This document shows positions 16,228 through 25,544 of a DNA stretch of 37,514 nt, piece after piece. How positions within the stretch are numbered: the first letter of the stretch is position 1; each line of letters opens with the position of its first letter. Under the pieces are notes generated by a model that was not told the DNA's origin, made no database searches, and saw only the letters and a list, made by a program, of their open reading frames with translations. The position numbers were made by a program, and so were the translations under genes. The stretch is from Alphaproteobacteria bacterium. Its GTDB lineage: Bacteria > Pseudomonadota > Alphaproteobacteria > Micavibrionales > Micavibrionaceae. The DNA is taken from NCBI GenBank assembly GCA_018608245.1, contig JABAZY010000051.1, forward strand, positions 14,624 to 52,137, read 5' to 3'.

Positions 16228-17900
16228 AGCATTTATTTATCTTAACGATGCTTATGATAACTTTGTTTACGCCAATGAAAGCGCAAGCAGAAGATATTAA
16301 ATTAGATAACTTTTCGAACTTACCCGTTCTTCATGAAGGGCGTGTAAAACCATTAGATAGCTTTGCTCGAATTTATCTTGAAACATTTTCTGGTCAATCT
16401 AGTCTGAAGGGACTCACCGCCATTGAGTGGTTAGCTGAGAGTATTTTCACCCCAGACTTAGCCGCAGAACGCCCTATTTTCAAAATTCGTGATTGGCAAG
16501 GTTTTGATTTAAAAGAAAACCCAAATGATCTTTATAACTATATAGAAATAAGCACATTAATTAGAACGCAGAATAAAGTTATTCTAGAATTAATGGAACA
16601 AGATGAAGCCTCTTGGTCACTTTCTCAAAAGCATTTGATGGAGCTGTATGAGCATTATATTCTCTATACCCAAATACTCCGTTCTTTGACCGCGATACTA
16701 CCGCTCAGCATCGATGAAAGTGAAGATAAGACGTATCTGGATTATAAAGATCAGGATAATAAACTGGCTATAGGCCTAAAAAAATTAATTGGCATTGAAG
16801 AAAATATAAATACGTTATTGCGTGTTATCCCCGCAAAGGATGATCAATATATCTCCCCTTGGCAGGCTGTGAAGCAAGGCAAACAAGACCAATTAAACAC
16901 TTGGGCAGATATTAGTAATGCTTATCGCAGTAAAAACTTAAATACATGGAATGATACTCTAGATAATATTGAAATACCCAAGCGCGTTAAAATTGAAACA
17001 TATTACAACAAAATCAATTTTATTGGATGTGCGTTGATATTTTATATCCTATCTTTCTTTTTAATCATTGCCCAAACTAGCTTCGTTAAAAACGTTAAGC
17101 TTAATAAGGCCATTGTAGCAACCTTAGTCATTGGTACGCTTGCTCACTTCATTCATTTAATATTACGCGTCTATATCCTTGAACGTGCGCCCGTTGGCAC
17201 ATTATACGAGTCTATTCTATTTGTCAGCTTCGGTTGTGTTATTGCCGCACTCCTTATTGAATGGCGTCAAAAAAATGGCCTCGGCACGTTAATAGGCAGT
17301 ATCTCTGGCGCTCTGTTATTAATCACGGCAAATAGCTTCGCGCCCGTTGATAATATGAGCACACTTGTTGCTGTCCTCAACACTAACTTCTGGCTCTACA
17401 CACATGTGCTGTGTATTACGCTCGGTTACAGCTGGTGCTTCATTACATCCTTACTAGCGCACTTCTATTTGGCTCAAAAAGCTTTTTTCAAACCGACCAA
17501 AGAGAAACTAAAATCAATTGAAATACCGCTCAAAAGTTTTGTCATTCTATCTCTCTTATTTACGATCATAGGAACGATTTTAGGTGGAATTTGGGCAGAT
17601 CAATCTTGGGGACGTTTTTGGGGCTGGGACCCAAAGGAAAATGGTGCGCTTTTAATTGTCTTATGGCTTGTATGGCTGTTACACGGACGGATCAGCAAGC
17701 ATATATCAAAAACAGGTTTCATCATTGGCTGTGCCTTCTTATCAATCGTCGTCACACTTGCATGGTTTGGCGTAAATTTATTAAGTGTTGGGCTTCATTC
17801 ATATGGATTTATCAGCGGTATAGCATGGAGCATTGTAGCCTTTAGCGTCTTTGAAATAGCCTTAATTTCCTTTCTTTACTGGTGGGCTAAAAAAGCATGA
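16224..17900 (+). CDS. ccsA: Cytochrome c biogenesis protein CcsA-like, with N-terminal periplasmic domain
   Basis: The 558-aa protein starts with a signal-like segment ending near KAQA-EDI. A periplasmic domain of about 220 residues, LPVLHEGRVKPLDSFARIYL at its start, is typical of the long CcsA proteins of Bacteroidota and delta/epsilon-type bacteria. From about residue 260 on there are eight or so TM helices with the haem-handling WWD motif WGRFWGWDPKEN at about residues 463-474 and His residues in the flanking loops. It works with ResB as the System II cytochrome c synthase. It overlaps both neighbours by four bases, so the three genes form a tight operon. Confidence 0.88.
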   Translation: MKHLFILTMLMITLFTPMKAQAEDIKLDNFSNLPVLHEGRVKPLDSFARIYLETFSGQSSLKGLTAIEWLAESIFTPDLAAERPIFKIRDWQGFDLKENPNDLYNYIEISTLIRTQNKVILELMEQDEASWSLSQKHLMELYEHYILYTQILRSLTAILPLSIDESEDKTYLDYKDQDNKLAIGLKKLIGIEENINTLLRVIPAKDDQYISPWQAVKQGKQDQLNTWADISNAYRSKNLNTWNDTLDNIEIPKRVKIETYYNKINFIGCALIFYILSFFLIIAQTSFVKNVKLNKAIVATLVIGTLAHFIHLILRVYILERAPVGTLYESILFVSFGCVIAALLIEWRQKNGLGTLIGSISGALLLITANSFAPVDNMSTLVAVLNTNFWLYTHVLCITLGYSWCFITSLLAHFYLAQKAFFKPTKEKLKSIEIPLKSFVILSLLFTIIGTILGGIWADQSWGRFWGWDPKENGALLIVLWLVWLLHGRISKHISKTGFIIGCAFLSIVVTLAWFGVNLLSVGLHSYGFISGIAWSIVAFSVFEIALISFLYWWAKKA

Positions 17901-18427
17901 AAACAAATTTGGCTATACTTACGGTTATTCTATCTTTAACGGCCCTTTGGACGATTTGGTCAAATACGCAAAAACCAAATATGCCTCCAATGGCGGTACA
18001 AAAAATTAGTGATTTTTCTTACAAAGATTTAAATGGTAATAATGGCGTGTTGTTTGACCATGAAGGGAAAGTGGTTTTCTTACATTTTTGGGCAACATGG
18101 TGCGCTCCCTGTATTGTTGAGCTACCTGAATTAATAAAGCTCACAAAGAGAAATCAAGATGAATTAATTGTATTAGCTATATCTAAAGACAAAAATACAG
18201 ATGATATAAAACATTTTCTTGATAAACTGGATACGCCACTCCCCAGCAACATAAAATTAATTTGGGATCAGGATAATAAAATATCAGAAGGTATTTTTGG
18301 CATATATAAGCTACCAGAAACAATAATCGTTAAACCTAATCTAACTATCCAGCAAAAAATTACTGGCGCAGAAGATAATTGGAATACACAAAAATGGATG
18401 GACCAGATAAGTAAATTGGCTCAGTAA
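17897..18427 (+). CDS. Thioredoxin-like protein, TlpA/ResA type
   Basis: The 176-aa protein has an N-terminal TM anchor (LAILTVILSLTALWTIW) and a thioredoxin domain with the active site FWATWCAPC (C69, C72), ELPEL after it, and the cis-Pro at about 140 in YKLPETIIV. It would reduce the haem-binding cysteines of apocytochrome c on the outer face of the membrane, matching the ResA/CcsX role. Its ATG overlaps the ccsA stop by four bases, completing resB-ccsA-resA. Confidence 0.88.
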   Translation: MKTNLAILTVILSLTALWTIWSNTQKPNMPPMAVQKISDFSYKDLNGNNGVLFDHEGKVVFLHFWATWCAPCIVELPELIKLTKRNQDELIVLAISKDKNTDDIKHFLDKLDTPLPSNIKLIWDQDNKISEGIFGIYKLPETIIVKPNLTIQQKITGAEDNWNTQKWMDQISKLAQ

Positions 18428-18430
18428 TTA

Positions 18431-19684
18431 TTAATTATCTTCTTCCATTTTTTTAAGTGTATCATTTGTTTCTTCAGCCATCATCACCGCAATAGACGAT
18501 GCCCGCGCAGGCATGATAAGGGAATCCCCTTGATCTTCCAATGGGACAGACTCTCTTGCCCGCATACGGAGCAAACCATAGATAAAAAATGCAAAGAAAA
18601 TAAAGGAGATAAGTGGGAAAAAGACAAAATTTCCAACCACCGACATACCAATCGACACCAAGAATGGCCCTAATGCCGCACCAACACCATTGACCAAAAT
18701 CAAAGAAGAAATTGCCGCCACATATTGACGTGGCTCCAAATGGTCATTTGTATGCGCTAAACATTGCCCGTAGATAGCCAAACTAGCACCACCAAATAAA
18801 AACATAAAAATATTTAAAAGTAGGACATTCCCTGCAAATACAAAACATGTTGCGGCTAATATAGAAGACATTAGCGTTAGCCCTAAAAGAATAGACCGTC
18901 TATCAAAGCGGTCCGATAATTTACCAATAGGGATTTGAAAGAATACGCCACCCATAATATAAAACGCCATAAAAAACGAAACCTCAGGTAGAGAAAATCC
19001 GCTTGCCTTGGCGTAAACAGCTCCAAGACCAAAAATAACGGCGCTACCTATCCCAACAACAAAAGCGCCTGTTAATCCTAGTGGCGATATTTTAAATAAG
19101 CTTTTAAGGGAAATATGCTCAGTTTCTTCAAAGGGTGGTGCTGGTCGCGTGCTTAGACAAATTGGTAATATAGCAATTGAAACCAAAATAGACGTCATAA
19201 CAAACAAATCAATCTGCGCGGGATCAGCGATATTGATCAAAAACTGCCCTAAAGCCAAACCAGCATAGGTAATAAGCAGATATAGACTCAGAATTGTTCC
19301 ACGCGTTTTATTTGTTGCCGAATTATTTAGCCAGCTCTCAACCACAATATATAACCCAGCATAAGCAAAGCCTGTGAAAACACGAATAATTGCCCATAGC
19401 CAAGGGTCAGAATACAGGCCATGTATCAATACAGTTGAAGATGCCAAGGATGCTAGCGCTGTAAAAACTCTGATATGACCCACTTTTGATATTAGTTTAG
19501 GTACATAATAAGATCCAGACAGGAACCCAAAATAATACAAAGACATGATTAGACCGATTAAAACGGTATCAAATCCTTCAATACTTGCCCGTATACCAAG
19601 TAATGTTCCTTGTAGGCCATTACCTACCATAATTATCGCAAGACCAAAGAAAATTGGCCAAGACGTTGTTAAAATACGGTACAT
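18431..19684 (-). CDS. MFS transporter (YcaD-like)
   Basis: The 417-aa protein has about 12 predicted TM segments. The N-terminus FFGLAIIMVGNGLQGTLLGI and motif A-like GKLSDRFDRRSILLG in the middle loop fit the YcaD/UMF-type branch of the major facilitator superfamily. The substrate is unknown. The C-terminus is a soluble, acidic tail. The gene is convergent with the cytochrome c operon (three bases between stops) and divergent from the CSD gene. Confidence 0.82.
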   Translation of the reverse strand: MYRILTTSWPIFFGLAIIMVGNGLQGTLLGIRASIEGFDTVLIGLIMSLYYFGFLSGSYYVPKLISKVGHIRVFTALASLASSTVLIHGLYSDPWLWAIIRVFTGFAYAGLYIVVESWLNNSATNKTRGTILSLYLLITYAGLALGQFLINIADPAQIDLFVMTSILVSIAILPICLSTRPAPPFEETEHISLKSLFKISPLGLTGAFVVGIGSAVIFGLGAVYAKASGFSLPEVSFFMAFYIMGGVFFQIPIGKLSDRFDRRSILLGLTLMSSILAATCFVFAGNVLLLNIFMFLFGGASLAIYGQCLAHTNDHLEPRQYVAAISSLILVNGVGAALGPFLVSIGMSVVGNFVFFPLISFIFFAFFIYGLLRMRARESVPLEDQGDSLIMPARASSIAVMMAEETNDTLKKMEEDN

Positions 19685-19936
19685 GGGTATAAAAATCCTA
19701 ATTATTGAAAAAGATGGTATAGAGCAGGTTAATTTTTATTACAAGTTATTTCACAGTAACATGTTGTTATATAATAATAATAGAAAAAAAATATAACCAC
19801 AACGGATTGAACGGCATCATCTATGGTTGAAAAAACTAGATTATTCTGTGTATATCATATAAATTACTAGTAACTAATGCTCTTAATATGTTAACAACTG
19901 TTATAGCTTTAGACTAAGTCACAGGAGAAATTAGTT
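19685..19936. other. 252-bp divergent intergenic region
   Basis: This very AT-rich region holds the promoters of the MFS gene (minus) and the double cold-shock gene (plus). For the plus direction, TTGAAA followed 18 bp later by TATATC (near 19825-19855) is a candidate, which would leave a 5' leader of roughly 80 nt before GTG 19937. I see no ORF with an SD and no strong hairpin. Confidence 0.4.
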
Positions 19937-20458
19937 GTGAGTATGGAAGCACTTTTAAAAGATCAACCAGAACCGACTGGTGAACCTTCGCAGGCGCACC
20001 TTAAATGGTTCAATACAACCAAAGGGTTTGGCTTTGCTGTTCCTGACGCAGATCCATGCGATGCCTTCATTCATATTACGACCTTACAAGATGCGGGTAT
20101 CACAGAATTAGGTGAAGGTGCCGTTATCCTATGCCATTTTGTTAAAGGCCCAAAAGGTGCATTAATCACAAAAGTAGAAGAGTTAATCAAGCTTGGTGAA
20201 AATCCAGCCCCAATTACTTTCCGTGTAAATGAAGAAGAAGAAGAAGCTTTTGAAACAATGGAAGGTACTGTTAAGTGGTACAAGCCTGACAAAGGATTTG
20301 GATTTGTTATTCCTGAAGATGGGCAAAAAGACGTTTTCATTCATAAAACTTGTTTAGAAAAAAATAATATTGATCTTTTAATTCCAGGTCAAAAATTAAA
20401 CATGGTTGTGCGCACTGTGACTAAAGGGCGTGAAGTTATTAAATTTGAACTTGTTTAA
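19937..20458 (+). CDS. Tandem cold-shock-domain protein
   Basis: The 173-aa protein has two cold shock domains. CSD1 (about 20-85) contains LKWFNTTKGFGFAVPD and DAFIHITTL; CSD2 (about 105-172) contains VKWYKPDKGFGFVIPEDG and DVFIHKTCL. The aromatic RNP1 (KGFGF) and RNP2 (FIH) residues are intact in both, so both should bind single-stranded RNA or DNA. Double-CSD proteins of this size are common in alphaproteobacteria. GTG 19937 was chosen because AGGAG lies 10 nt upstream, against 16 nt for ATG 19943. Confidence 0.88.
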   Translation: MSMEALLKDQPEPTGEPSQAHLKWFNTTKGFGFAVPDADPCDAFIHITTLQDAGITELGEGAVILCHFVKGPKGALITKVEELIKLGENPAPITFRVNEEEEEAFETMEGTVKWYKPDKGFGFVIPEDGQKDVFIHKTCLEKNNIDLLIPGQKLNMVVRTVTKGREVIKFELV

Positions 20459-20469
20459 TATTTAATTTA

Positions 20470-23400
20470 TTAAGCTGTCTTTGCCCGTTTAAATCTTCCA
20501 ATAATTTTATTTTTTAATCTACCGACTTTTTCGCGTAGCATAAGCGCGCATGGAGTAACAATTAACGTCAATATTGTCGAAAATGTTAAGCCAAATACAA
20601 TAGCTGTCGAAAGCTGTACCCACCATTGTGTTGACGGCGCCCCTTGAGAAACTGTACGGCCAATAAAATCAATATTGAGCTGTAATACCATCGGCATTAA
20701 CCCAAGAACGGTTGTCACTGTTGTCAATAAAACAGGACGCAACCGTTGCGCCCCCGTCAGTAAAATAGATTCTCTAACACTATTTCCTTCTGTGCGTAAT
20801 GTATCGAAAGTATCAATCAAAACAATATTATTATTCACCACGATACCAGCAAGCGCAATAACGCCCACGCCTGACATCACAATACCAAATGGTTGCCCCG
20901 TAACAAGCAAGCCAATCATCACACCAATTGTTGACATGATCACAGCAAACAAGATTAAGAACGCACTATAGAAACTATTAAATTGCGTTACCAAAATAAC
21001 AGCCATCATAAAGAGCGCGATGATAAATGCTTTTATCAAGAACTTACTTGCCTCTGCCTGATCTTCATTATCACCAGCAAACTGAATGGAAACACGTGGA
21101 TCAATATCACTTTGATTATCTTTTAACCACTGGGTTAATTCAACAACCTTGGCATTAACATTCAAACCTTCTTTCACATTAGCCTTTACTTCAAAAACAC
21201 GTTTCTGATCTACGCGGTTAATAATCCCCACAGCAGGCTTCGCTTCACGCTTTACAAAGTTACTAATCGGCACTGATCCGCCATCTGTTTCAATACGAAC
21301 TTTATCTAATTGATCTAATGTCCGGTCACCTACATCATGACGGATAACAATATCAACCTCATCTTCCGCACCATCAGGGCGGTAATCAGATACTTTTAAC
21401 CCGTTGGTAATCATGCGGATATAATCACCAATTAGGGATATATCGACATTAAATTTAGACGCTTGCGCACGATCAACATTCAGCTCCCACTCAATGGCAG
21501 GCAATGGACGACTATCTTCTATATCTATAAAATCTTCGTCATTTTGAATTTCTTTAACCAACTTCCCCACGATATCTGGTAATAATTCAGGAAAATCACT
21601 GCTAATTTCTATTTGAATATCCTTACCAGCTCCCGGTCCCTCTTCTTGCTTCTGGGCTTCAACGTAGATACCAGCAATGTCATTTGTACGATCACGAATG
21701 TCTTGAAGAATTGTCTCAACGCCATCACGCGTTCCCCAGCTTTCAAACTCAATCGTAATTTTACCTATCACATCTTCGGCAACAGCATCATTACCGCCCG
21801 GATCTTGTTTTCCTGCCTCTGTATAGAAGAGCTTAATCCCTTCACGATCAAGGACGCGGCTCTCAACTTGTTTAACGAGCTTATCCTGCTCATAAACAGA
21901 TAAATTTCCACGTGCATGGATTAATATACTGGCGGCACTTGGCTCAATATCAGGGAAAAACTCAACGCCCTTTCCAAACTTGCCATACGACACTTGTACA
22001 GCCACAAGCAGAATAACTGTCGCCAGCAAAACAAAACCAGGTATGCGCAAAGCACCTGAAAGAAACTTAAGATATACTCCAGTTACGCCCTTGATCTGTT
22101 TAATATTTTTTAAATCGCCTGCCGTCAAAGGCTTTTTAAAGGCGCCCTTAACAGGCTTACCGAATATCTTTCCCATCACAGGTACAAATATAAGCGCCAC
22201 CACCAAAGATGACCCCAACACAGCAATCAACGTAATCGGCATAAAGCGCATAAATTGTCCAACAATCCCCGGCCAAAATAATAGAGGCGCAAATGCCGCC
22301 AACGTTGTCGCTGTCGAAGCCATAATAGGCCATGCCATACGCGTTGCCGCTTCTTGATAGGCTTCTAACTTCGTTGCGCCTTCATTCATTTTACGGTCTG
22401 CATATTCCGTCACCACGATTGCACCATCAACTAACATACCAATAGATAAAATAAGCGCGAACAAAACAACCACATTCACGGTTAAGCCCATAATAAAGAT
22501 GATAAGCACCCCTGATAGAAATGAGCTTGGAATTGCCACCCCAATTAAACCTGCCGCCCGTGTGCCCATTGTCGCAATGACCACAATCATCACCAACAAC
22601 ACCGCACTAATCATATTATTTTGTAAATCAGTCAAACGTGTTTTGATGTCGTCAGATTGATCTAATGTATAAAGAACTCTGATGCCCTCGGGCCATAGTT
22701 TACTCTGTTCATCGACGACTGCCCGCACAGCTTCAGTTGTCTCAATAATATTTTCACCCGTGCGCTTCACAATATTAAGCGCCACTCCGCGCTGCCCATT
22801 AATCCGCGCAAAGGTTTTAGGGTCCTTAAATGTCTGGCGAATTTCTGCGATATCACGAACGCGGATAACGGAGTCCCCTTGCGTACGTAACGGCATATCC
22901 ATGATATCACCAGCACTCTCAAATAGCCCTGGCAATTTAACCGCAAAACTACCAACACCTGTATCAAGATTACCCGCGGCGACAAGCAAATTAGAACGGC
23001 TAAAGAATTGTAAGATGTCACCTCCACGCAGGCCATAGCTTTCCATCAAGCTAGGATCAACGATAATTTCAACGAGTTCCTCACGATCTCCAGCAATCTT
23101 GGCTTCTAAAACAGTGCCAACACCTTCAATTTTTTCTTGTAAATCTTGTGCAACTTTAACCAACGTACGCTCAGGAATTTCGCCTGAAAGTGTCACCACA
23201 AGCACAGGGAACAAGCTTAAATTAACCTCACTCACTTGAGGCTCACGGTCTAGACCATCAGGTAAATCTGCCTTTGCTTCATCAACCGCTTTTTGAACAT
23301 CATCTATAGCTTCATCTTTATCAAAACCTGCCTGAAACTCCAAAACAACATTGCCTCCACCCGTATAGGCCGTAGACTTTAGCTCTTTCACACCTTCAAT

Positions 23401-23622
23401 TGAGCTGACATGCTGTTCCATCGGACGCAACAATAACCGCTCAGAGTCACTTGGTGAAATTCCTTCCAGATACATAGAAATATAAATAATAGGAATATCA
23501 ATATCAGGCGATGACTCTTTTGGAATAGCTTGATAGGCGTAAAGCCCACCAATAAGCAAGAACACTAATATTGATAAAACAGTTCTAGTCCGTGCCAATG
23601 CTGCATGAATGATGTCTTTCAT
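20470..23622 (-). CDS. RND efflux transporter permease (AcrB/HAE1-like)
   Basis: The 1050-aa protein has the full RND architecture: TM1 near the N-terminus (TVLSILVFLLIGGLYAYQAI), a first large periplasmic loop (about 35-330), TM2-6, a second periplasmic loop (about 560-860) and TM8-12. The TM4 proton-relay motif reads SIGMLVDGAIVVTEYADRK: the first Asp is kept and the second of the usual DD pair is Gly. TM10 has AGIVVNNNIVLIDT. It uses the proton gradient to extrude substrates from periplasm or inner membrane. Its ATG overlaps the adaptor stop by one base (TAATG). No outer membrane channel gene lies in the window. Confidence 0.93.
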   Translation of the reverse strand: MKDIIHAALARTRTVLSILVFLLIGGLYAYQAIPKESSPDIDIPIIYISMYLEGISPSDSERLLLRPMEQHVSSIEGVKELKSTAYTGGGNVVLEFQAGFDKDEAIDDVQKAVDEAKADLPDGLDREPQVSEVNLSLFPVLVVTLSGEIPERTLVKVAQDLQEKIEGVGTVLEAKIAGDREELVEIIVDPSLMESYGLRGGDILQFFSRSNLLVAAGNLDTGVGSFAVKLPGLFESAGDIMDMPLRTQGDSVIRVRDIAEIRQTFKDPKTFARINGQRGVALNIVKRTGENIIETTEAVRAVVDEQSKLWPEGIRVLYTLDQSDDIKTRLTDLQNNMISAVLLVMIVVIATMGTRAAGLIGVAIPSSFLSGVLIIFIMGLTVNVVVLFALILSIGMLVDGAIVVTEYADRKMNEGATKLEAYQEAATRMAWPIMASTATTLAAFAPLLFWPGIVGQFMRFMPITLIAVLGSSLVVALIFVPVMGKIFGKPVKGAFKKPLTAGDLKNIKQIKGVTGVYLKFLSGALRIPGFVLLATVILLVAVQVSYGKFGKGVEFFPDIEPSAASILIHARGNLSVYEQDKLVKQVESRVLDREGIKLFYTEAGKQDPGGNDAVAEDVIGKITIEFESWGTRDGVETILQDIRDRTNDIAGIYVEAQKQEEGPGAGKDIQIEISSDFPELLPDIVGKLVKEIQNDEDFIDIEDSRPLPAIEWELNVDRAQASKFNVDISLIGDYIRMITNGLKVSDYRPDGAEDEVDIVIRHDVGDRTLDQLDKVRIETDGGSVPISNFVKREAKPAVGIINRVDQKRVFEVKANVKEGLNVNAKVVELTQWLKDNQSDIDPRVSIQFAGDNEDQAEASKFLIKAFIIALFMMAVILVTQFNSFYSAFLILFAVIMSTIGVMIGLLVTGQPFGIVMSGVGVIALAGIVVNNNIVLIDTFDTLRTEGNSVRESILLTGAQRLRPVLLTTVTTVLGLMPMVLQLNIDFIGRTVSQGAPSTQWWVQLSTAIVFGLTFSTILTLIVTPCALMLREKVGRLKNKIIGRFKRAKTA

Positions 23623-24725
23623 TATTCAGGCGTGCCCATTTCTTGATTATTTTTTACAATAGGTTTGACCGTCTGACCGTCCAAAACAAATTCCTGCCCA
23701 ACAATAATAAGGCGAATTTGATCTGGTAGACCACCAACCCATAAGTACTCAGGTGTGTCTTTTAGCAGATTAACGGGAACGAACTTAACTGCATTATTCT
23801 CATCTAAAATTTTGACACCAATTGAGCCATTATCAGACAGAGACAAAATAGATGGTGAAATTTTATAGGCTTTAACTTCATCAAGCGGTATATCAATCTT
23901 CGCCGTCAGCCCTTCCTTAATCGAGTGATCAGGGTTAGGGATAGACACTTCCATTTCAAATGTTCTTGTCTGATTATCTGCAACAGACGCAATATAGCTA
24001 ATCTCGCCTGATATTATACGCCCATCCAATAATATAATATTAGCAGGGCTTCCCTGCTTCACACCAATTAACTCTTTTTCTGTTAAAAACCCAGAAATCT
24101 CAACTGGGTCCAAATCAACAACCCCTACAACCTGACTACCCGCAGACACAAAATCACCTAGCTCAACCATCTGGTCATTCACCACGCCATCAAACGGCGC
24201 TTTGATGTTGATATTGGAGAGTGTTACGCGTGCTTGTTTTAGTTGTGCCCGCGCTGCTTCTAATTGCGCGCGTGCCTCAGCCAAACGAACTTTTGAGTTA
24301 AATCCTTTTTCTGATAAATCTTTTGCTGCCGTATATTGAATTTGGCGTTGGTTAAGCAACTGTTCAGCCTCTGCGACACGTGCAGAGCGGTCTTGAAGAC
24401 CCAATTTAGCAATAACATCACCACGTTTGACCATCCCTCCCTTTTCAACAATGATAGAGGCGATTTGACCGCTAATTTCTGCGCTCAAATTTACTTTACG
24501 TGACGCCTGCGTTCGGCCAGTGACAATTACATTATCTTTCAGTAACTGAAAATTGAGATCTTCAACCTGAACCTCTGGGATTTTCTCAGCTTTAATTTCT
24601 GCTGGCGCTTCTGCTCTATTCGTATCTGAATCAGCATCCGTCTTATCTTGACCTAAAACCCCGCTCAAAATCCAGCCAACTGCCAAAATTGATATAATAA
24701 CAGCAATAAAAAATGACTTTTTCAT
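23622..24725 (-). CDS. RND efflux periplasmic adaptor (membrane fusion protein)
   Basis: The 367-aa protein has an N-terminal membrane anchor (SFFIAVIISILAVGWILSGV), the split lipoyl domain (VNLSAEISGQIASIIVEKGG and IKAPFDGVVNDQMVELGDFV), a helical hairpin between the halves (AEQLLNQRQIQYTAAKDL to LKQARVTLSN) and beta-barrel and membrane-proximal domains. It links the RND permease to an outer membrane channel. It is the first gene of the two-gene operon; an inverted repeat lies upstream at 24775-24790. Confidence 0.92.
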   Translation of the reverse strand: MKKSFFIAVIISILAVGWILSGVLGQDKTDADSDTNRAEAPAEIKAEKIPEVQVEDLNFQLLKDNVIVTGRTQASRKVNLSAEISGQIASIIVEKGGMVKRGDVIAKLGLQDRSARVAEAEQLLNQRQIQYTAAKDLSEKGFNSKVRLAEARAQLEAARAQLKQARVTLSNINIKAPFDGVVNDQMVELGDFVSAGSQVVGVVDLDPVEISGFLTEKELIGVKQGSPANIILLDGRIISGEISYIASVADNQTRTFEMEVSIPNPDHSIKEGLTAKIDIPLDEVKAYKISPSILSLSDNGSIGVKILDENNAVKFVPVNLLKDTPEYLWVGGLPDQIRLIIVGQEFVLDGQTVKPIVKNNQEMGTPE

Positions 24726-24774
24726 AATTAAACCCAGCTTGTAATGTGAAGATGTTATAAAACATGAAAATGGC

Positions 24775-24790
24775 TCCCCTGTATAGGGGA
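24775..24790. promoter_or_regulatory. Perfect inverted repeat upstream of RND operon
   Basis: TCCCCT-GTAT-AGGGGA, six-base arms and a four-base spacer, lies about 50 bp before the adaptor ATG. A TATAAC box on the minus strand lies downstream of it, so the repeat would fall near the -35 region. This placement suits a repressor of the pump. It is also GC-rich in AT-rich surroundings. Confidence 0.45.
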
Positions 24791-24803
24791 TTTCAGCGTC
24801 AAA

Positions 24804-24846
24804 AATAAAAAAACCGCCTAAACCAGTAATATGGTTATAGGCAGTT
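24804..24846 (-). terminator. Rho-independent terminator of gcrA
   Basis: Read on the minus strand, GCCTATAACC, an eight-base loop and GGTTTAGGC form a stem with one bulge, followed by a run of T (TTTTTTTATTTTT). It lies 30 bp after the gcrA stop. Confidence 0.8.
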
Positions 24847-24876
24847 CATTAAATAATAACGCTACGTAATGTTTTA

Positions 24877-25368
24877 CTAGCTAACAGCTGTCTTGATTTC
24901 AAGATCAACAGGCGCGCCTGCATCAGCAACAAAGTCTTTCGCGTTCAATTCACGCGCACGTGATGTTACTTGGTAAGCCAATCTTGCATGTGTCTCACAG
25001 TAAGGAAGTCCTTCCATGCTATCACAGCCACAGAAAGTGAAATCGTCATTTTGTGGATCACCATGAGGCCAACGGCACATTTTATCACGTAAGTCTTCCA
25101 TCTTGATTTCCTTGCCCTTAAAGATAGGCTCTTTAGAGACGACACGTCTCGGCGGCGTCGCGGCAGGGTTATCAGACTTAACTTTCTTGTTAGTTTTTAC
25201 ATTTTGCTGAATAGGAGATAAACGGCTTGAAAGTTTCAAACGATGAGCTTTACCAATAACCGCGTTACGTGTAACACCTTCACCTAATTGTTTAGCAATC
25301 TCAGCAGCGGTTTTTCCCTCACCCCAAAGACGTTTTAAAAGCGCTACGCGATCATCACTCCAACTCAT
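24877..25368 (-). CDS. gcrA: Cell cycle regulator GcrA
   Basis: The 163-aa protein has both GcrA hallmarks: the N-terminal helix-turn-helix MSWSDDRVALLKRLWGEGKT with VTRNAVIGKAHRL, and the C-terminal sigma70-binding part CRWPHGDP, FCGCDSMEGLPYCETHARLA with its Cys/His set. In Caulobacter, GcrA binds RNA polymerase with sigma70 and activates promoters carrying CcrM-methylated GANTC sites. A strong SD (AGGAG) precedes the ATG. The gene is monocistronic, with its own terminator, and follows era across a 176-bp gap. It is strong evidence for an alphaproteobacterium. Confidence 0.95.
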   Translation of the reverse strand: MSWSDDRVALLKRLWGEGKTAAEIAKQLGEGVTRNAVIGKAHRLKLSSRLSPIQQNVKTNKKVKSDNPAATPPRRVVSKEPIFKGKEIKMEDLRDKMCRWPHGDPQNDDFTFCGCDSMEGLPYCETHARLAYQVTSRARELNAKDFVADAGAPVDLEIKTAVS

Positions 25369-25477
25369 TAGTCATTCTCCTGATGCAACCTAATAAAATA
25401 GCGACTAAATCGCTGATTTATATAAGTAATATTTTTTATATTTTGAAACTAAAAATACCTTATCAATCAAAAAATTT

Positions 25478-25493
25478 TCTGACTAGAGTCAGA
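25478..25493. promoter_or_regulatory. Perfect palindrome with a GANTC site upstream of gcrA
   Basis: TCTGACT-AG-AGTCAGA has seven-base arms and includes GAGTC (25486-25490), the CcrM methylation sequence. It lies about 110 bp before the gcrA ATG and about 50 bp after the era stop. A shorter repeat, AGCGA-CTAAA-TCGCT (25400-25414), sits closer to the gene. Confidence 0.4.
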
Positions 25494-25544
25494 GCCAAAA
25501 TAAAACCCTTTATCCACATAAACAAAAAAACTTTGTTTTTTATT

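Noticed and set aside
22682-23038. 118-aa plus-strand ORF, and other long antisense frames within the RND permease
   Set aside because: They are antisense to a confidently identified 1050-aa coding region; low-complexity Ser/Thr/Pro products are typical of shadow frames.
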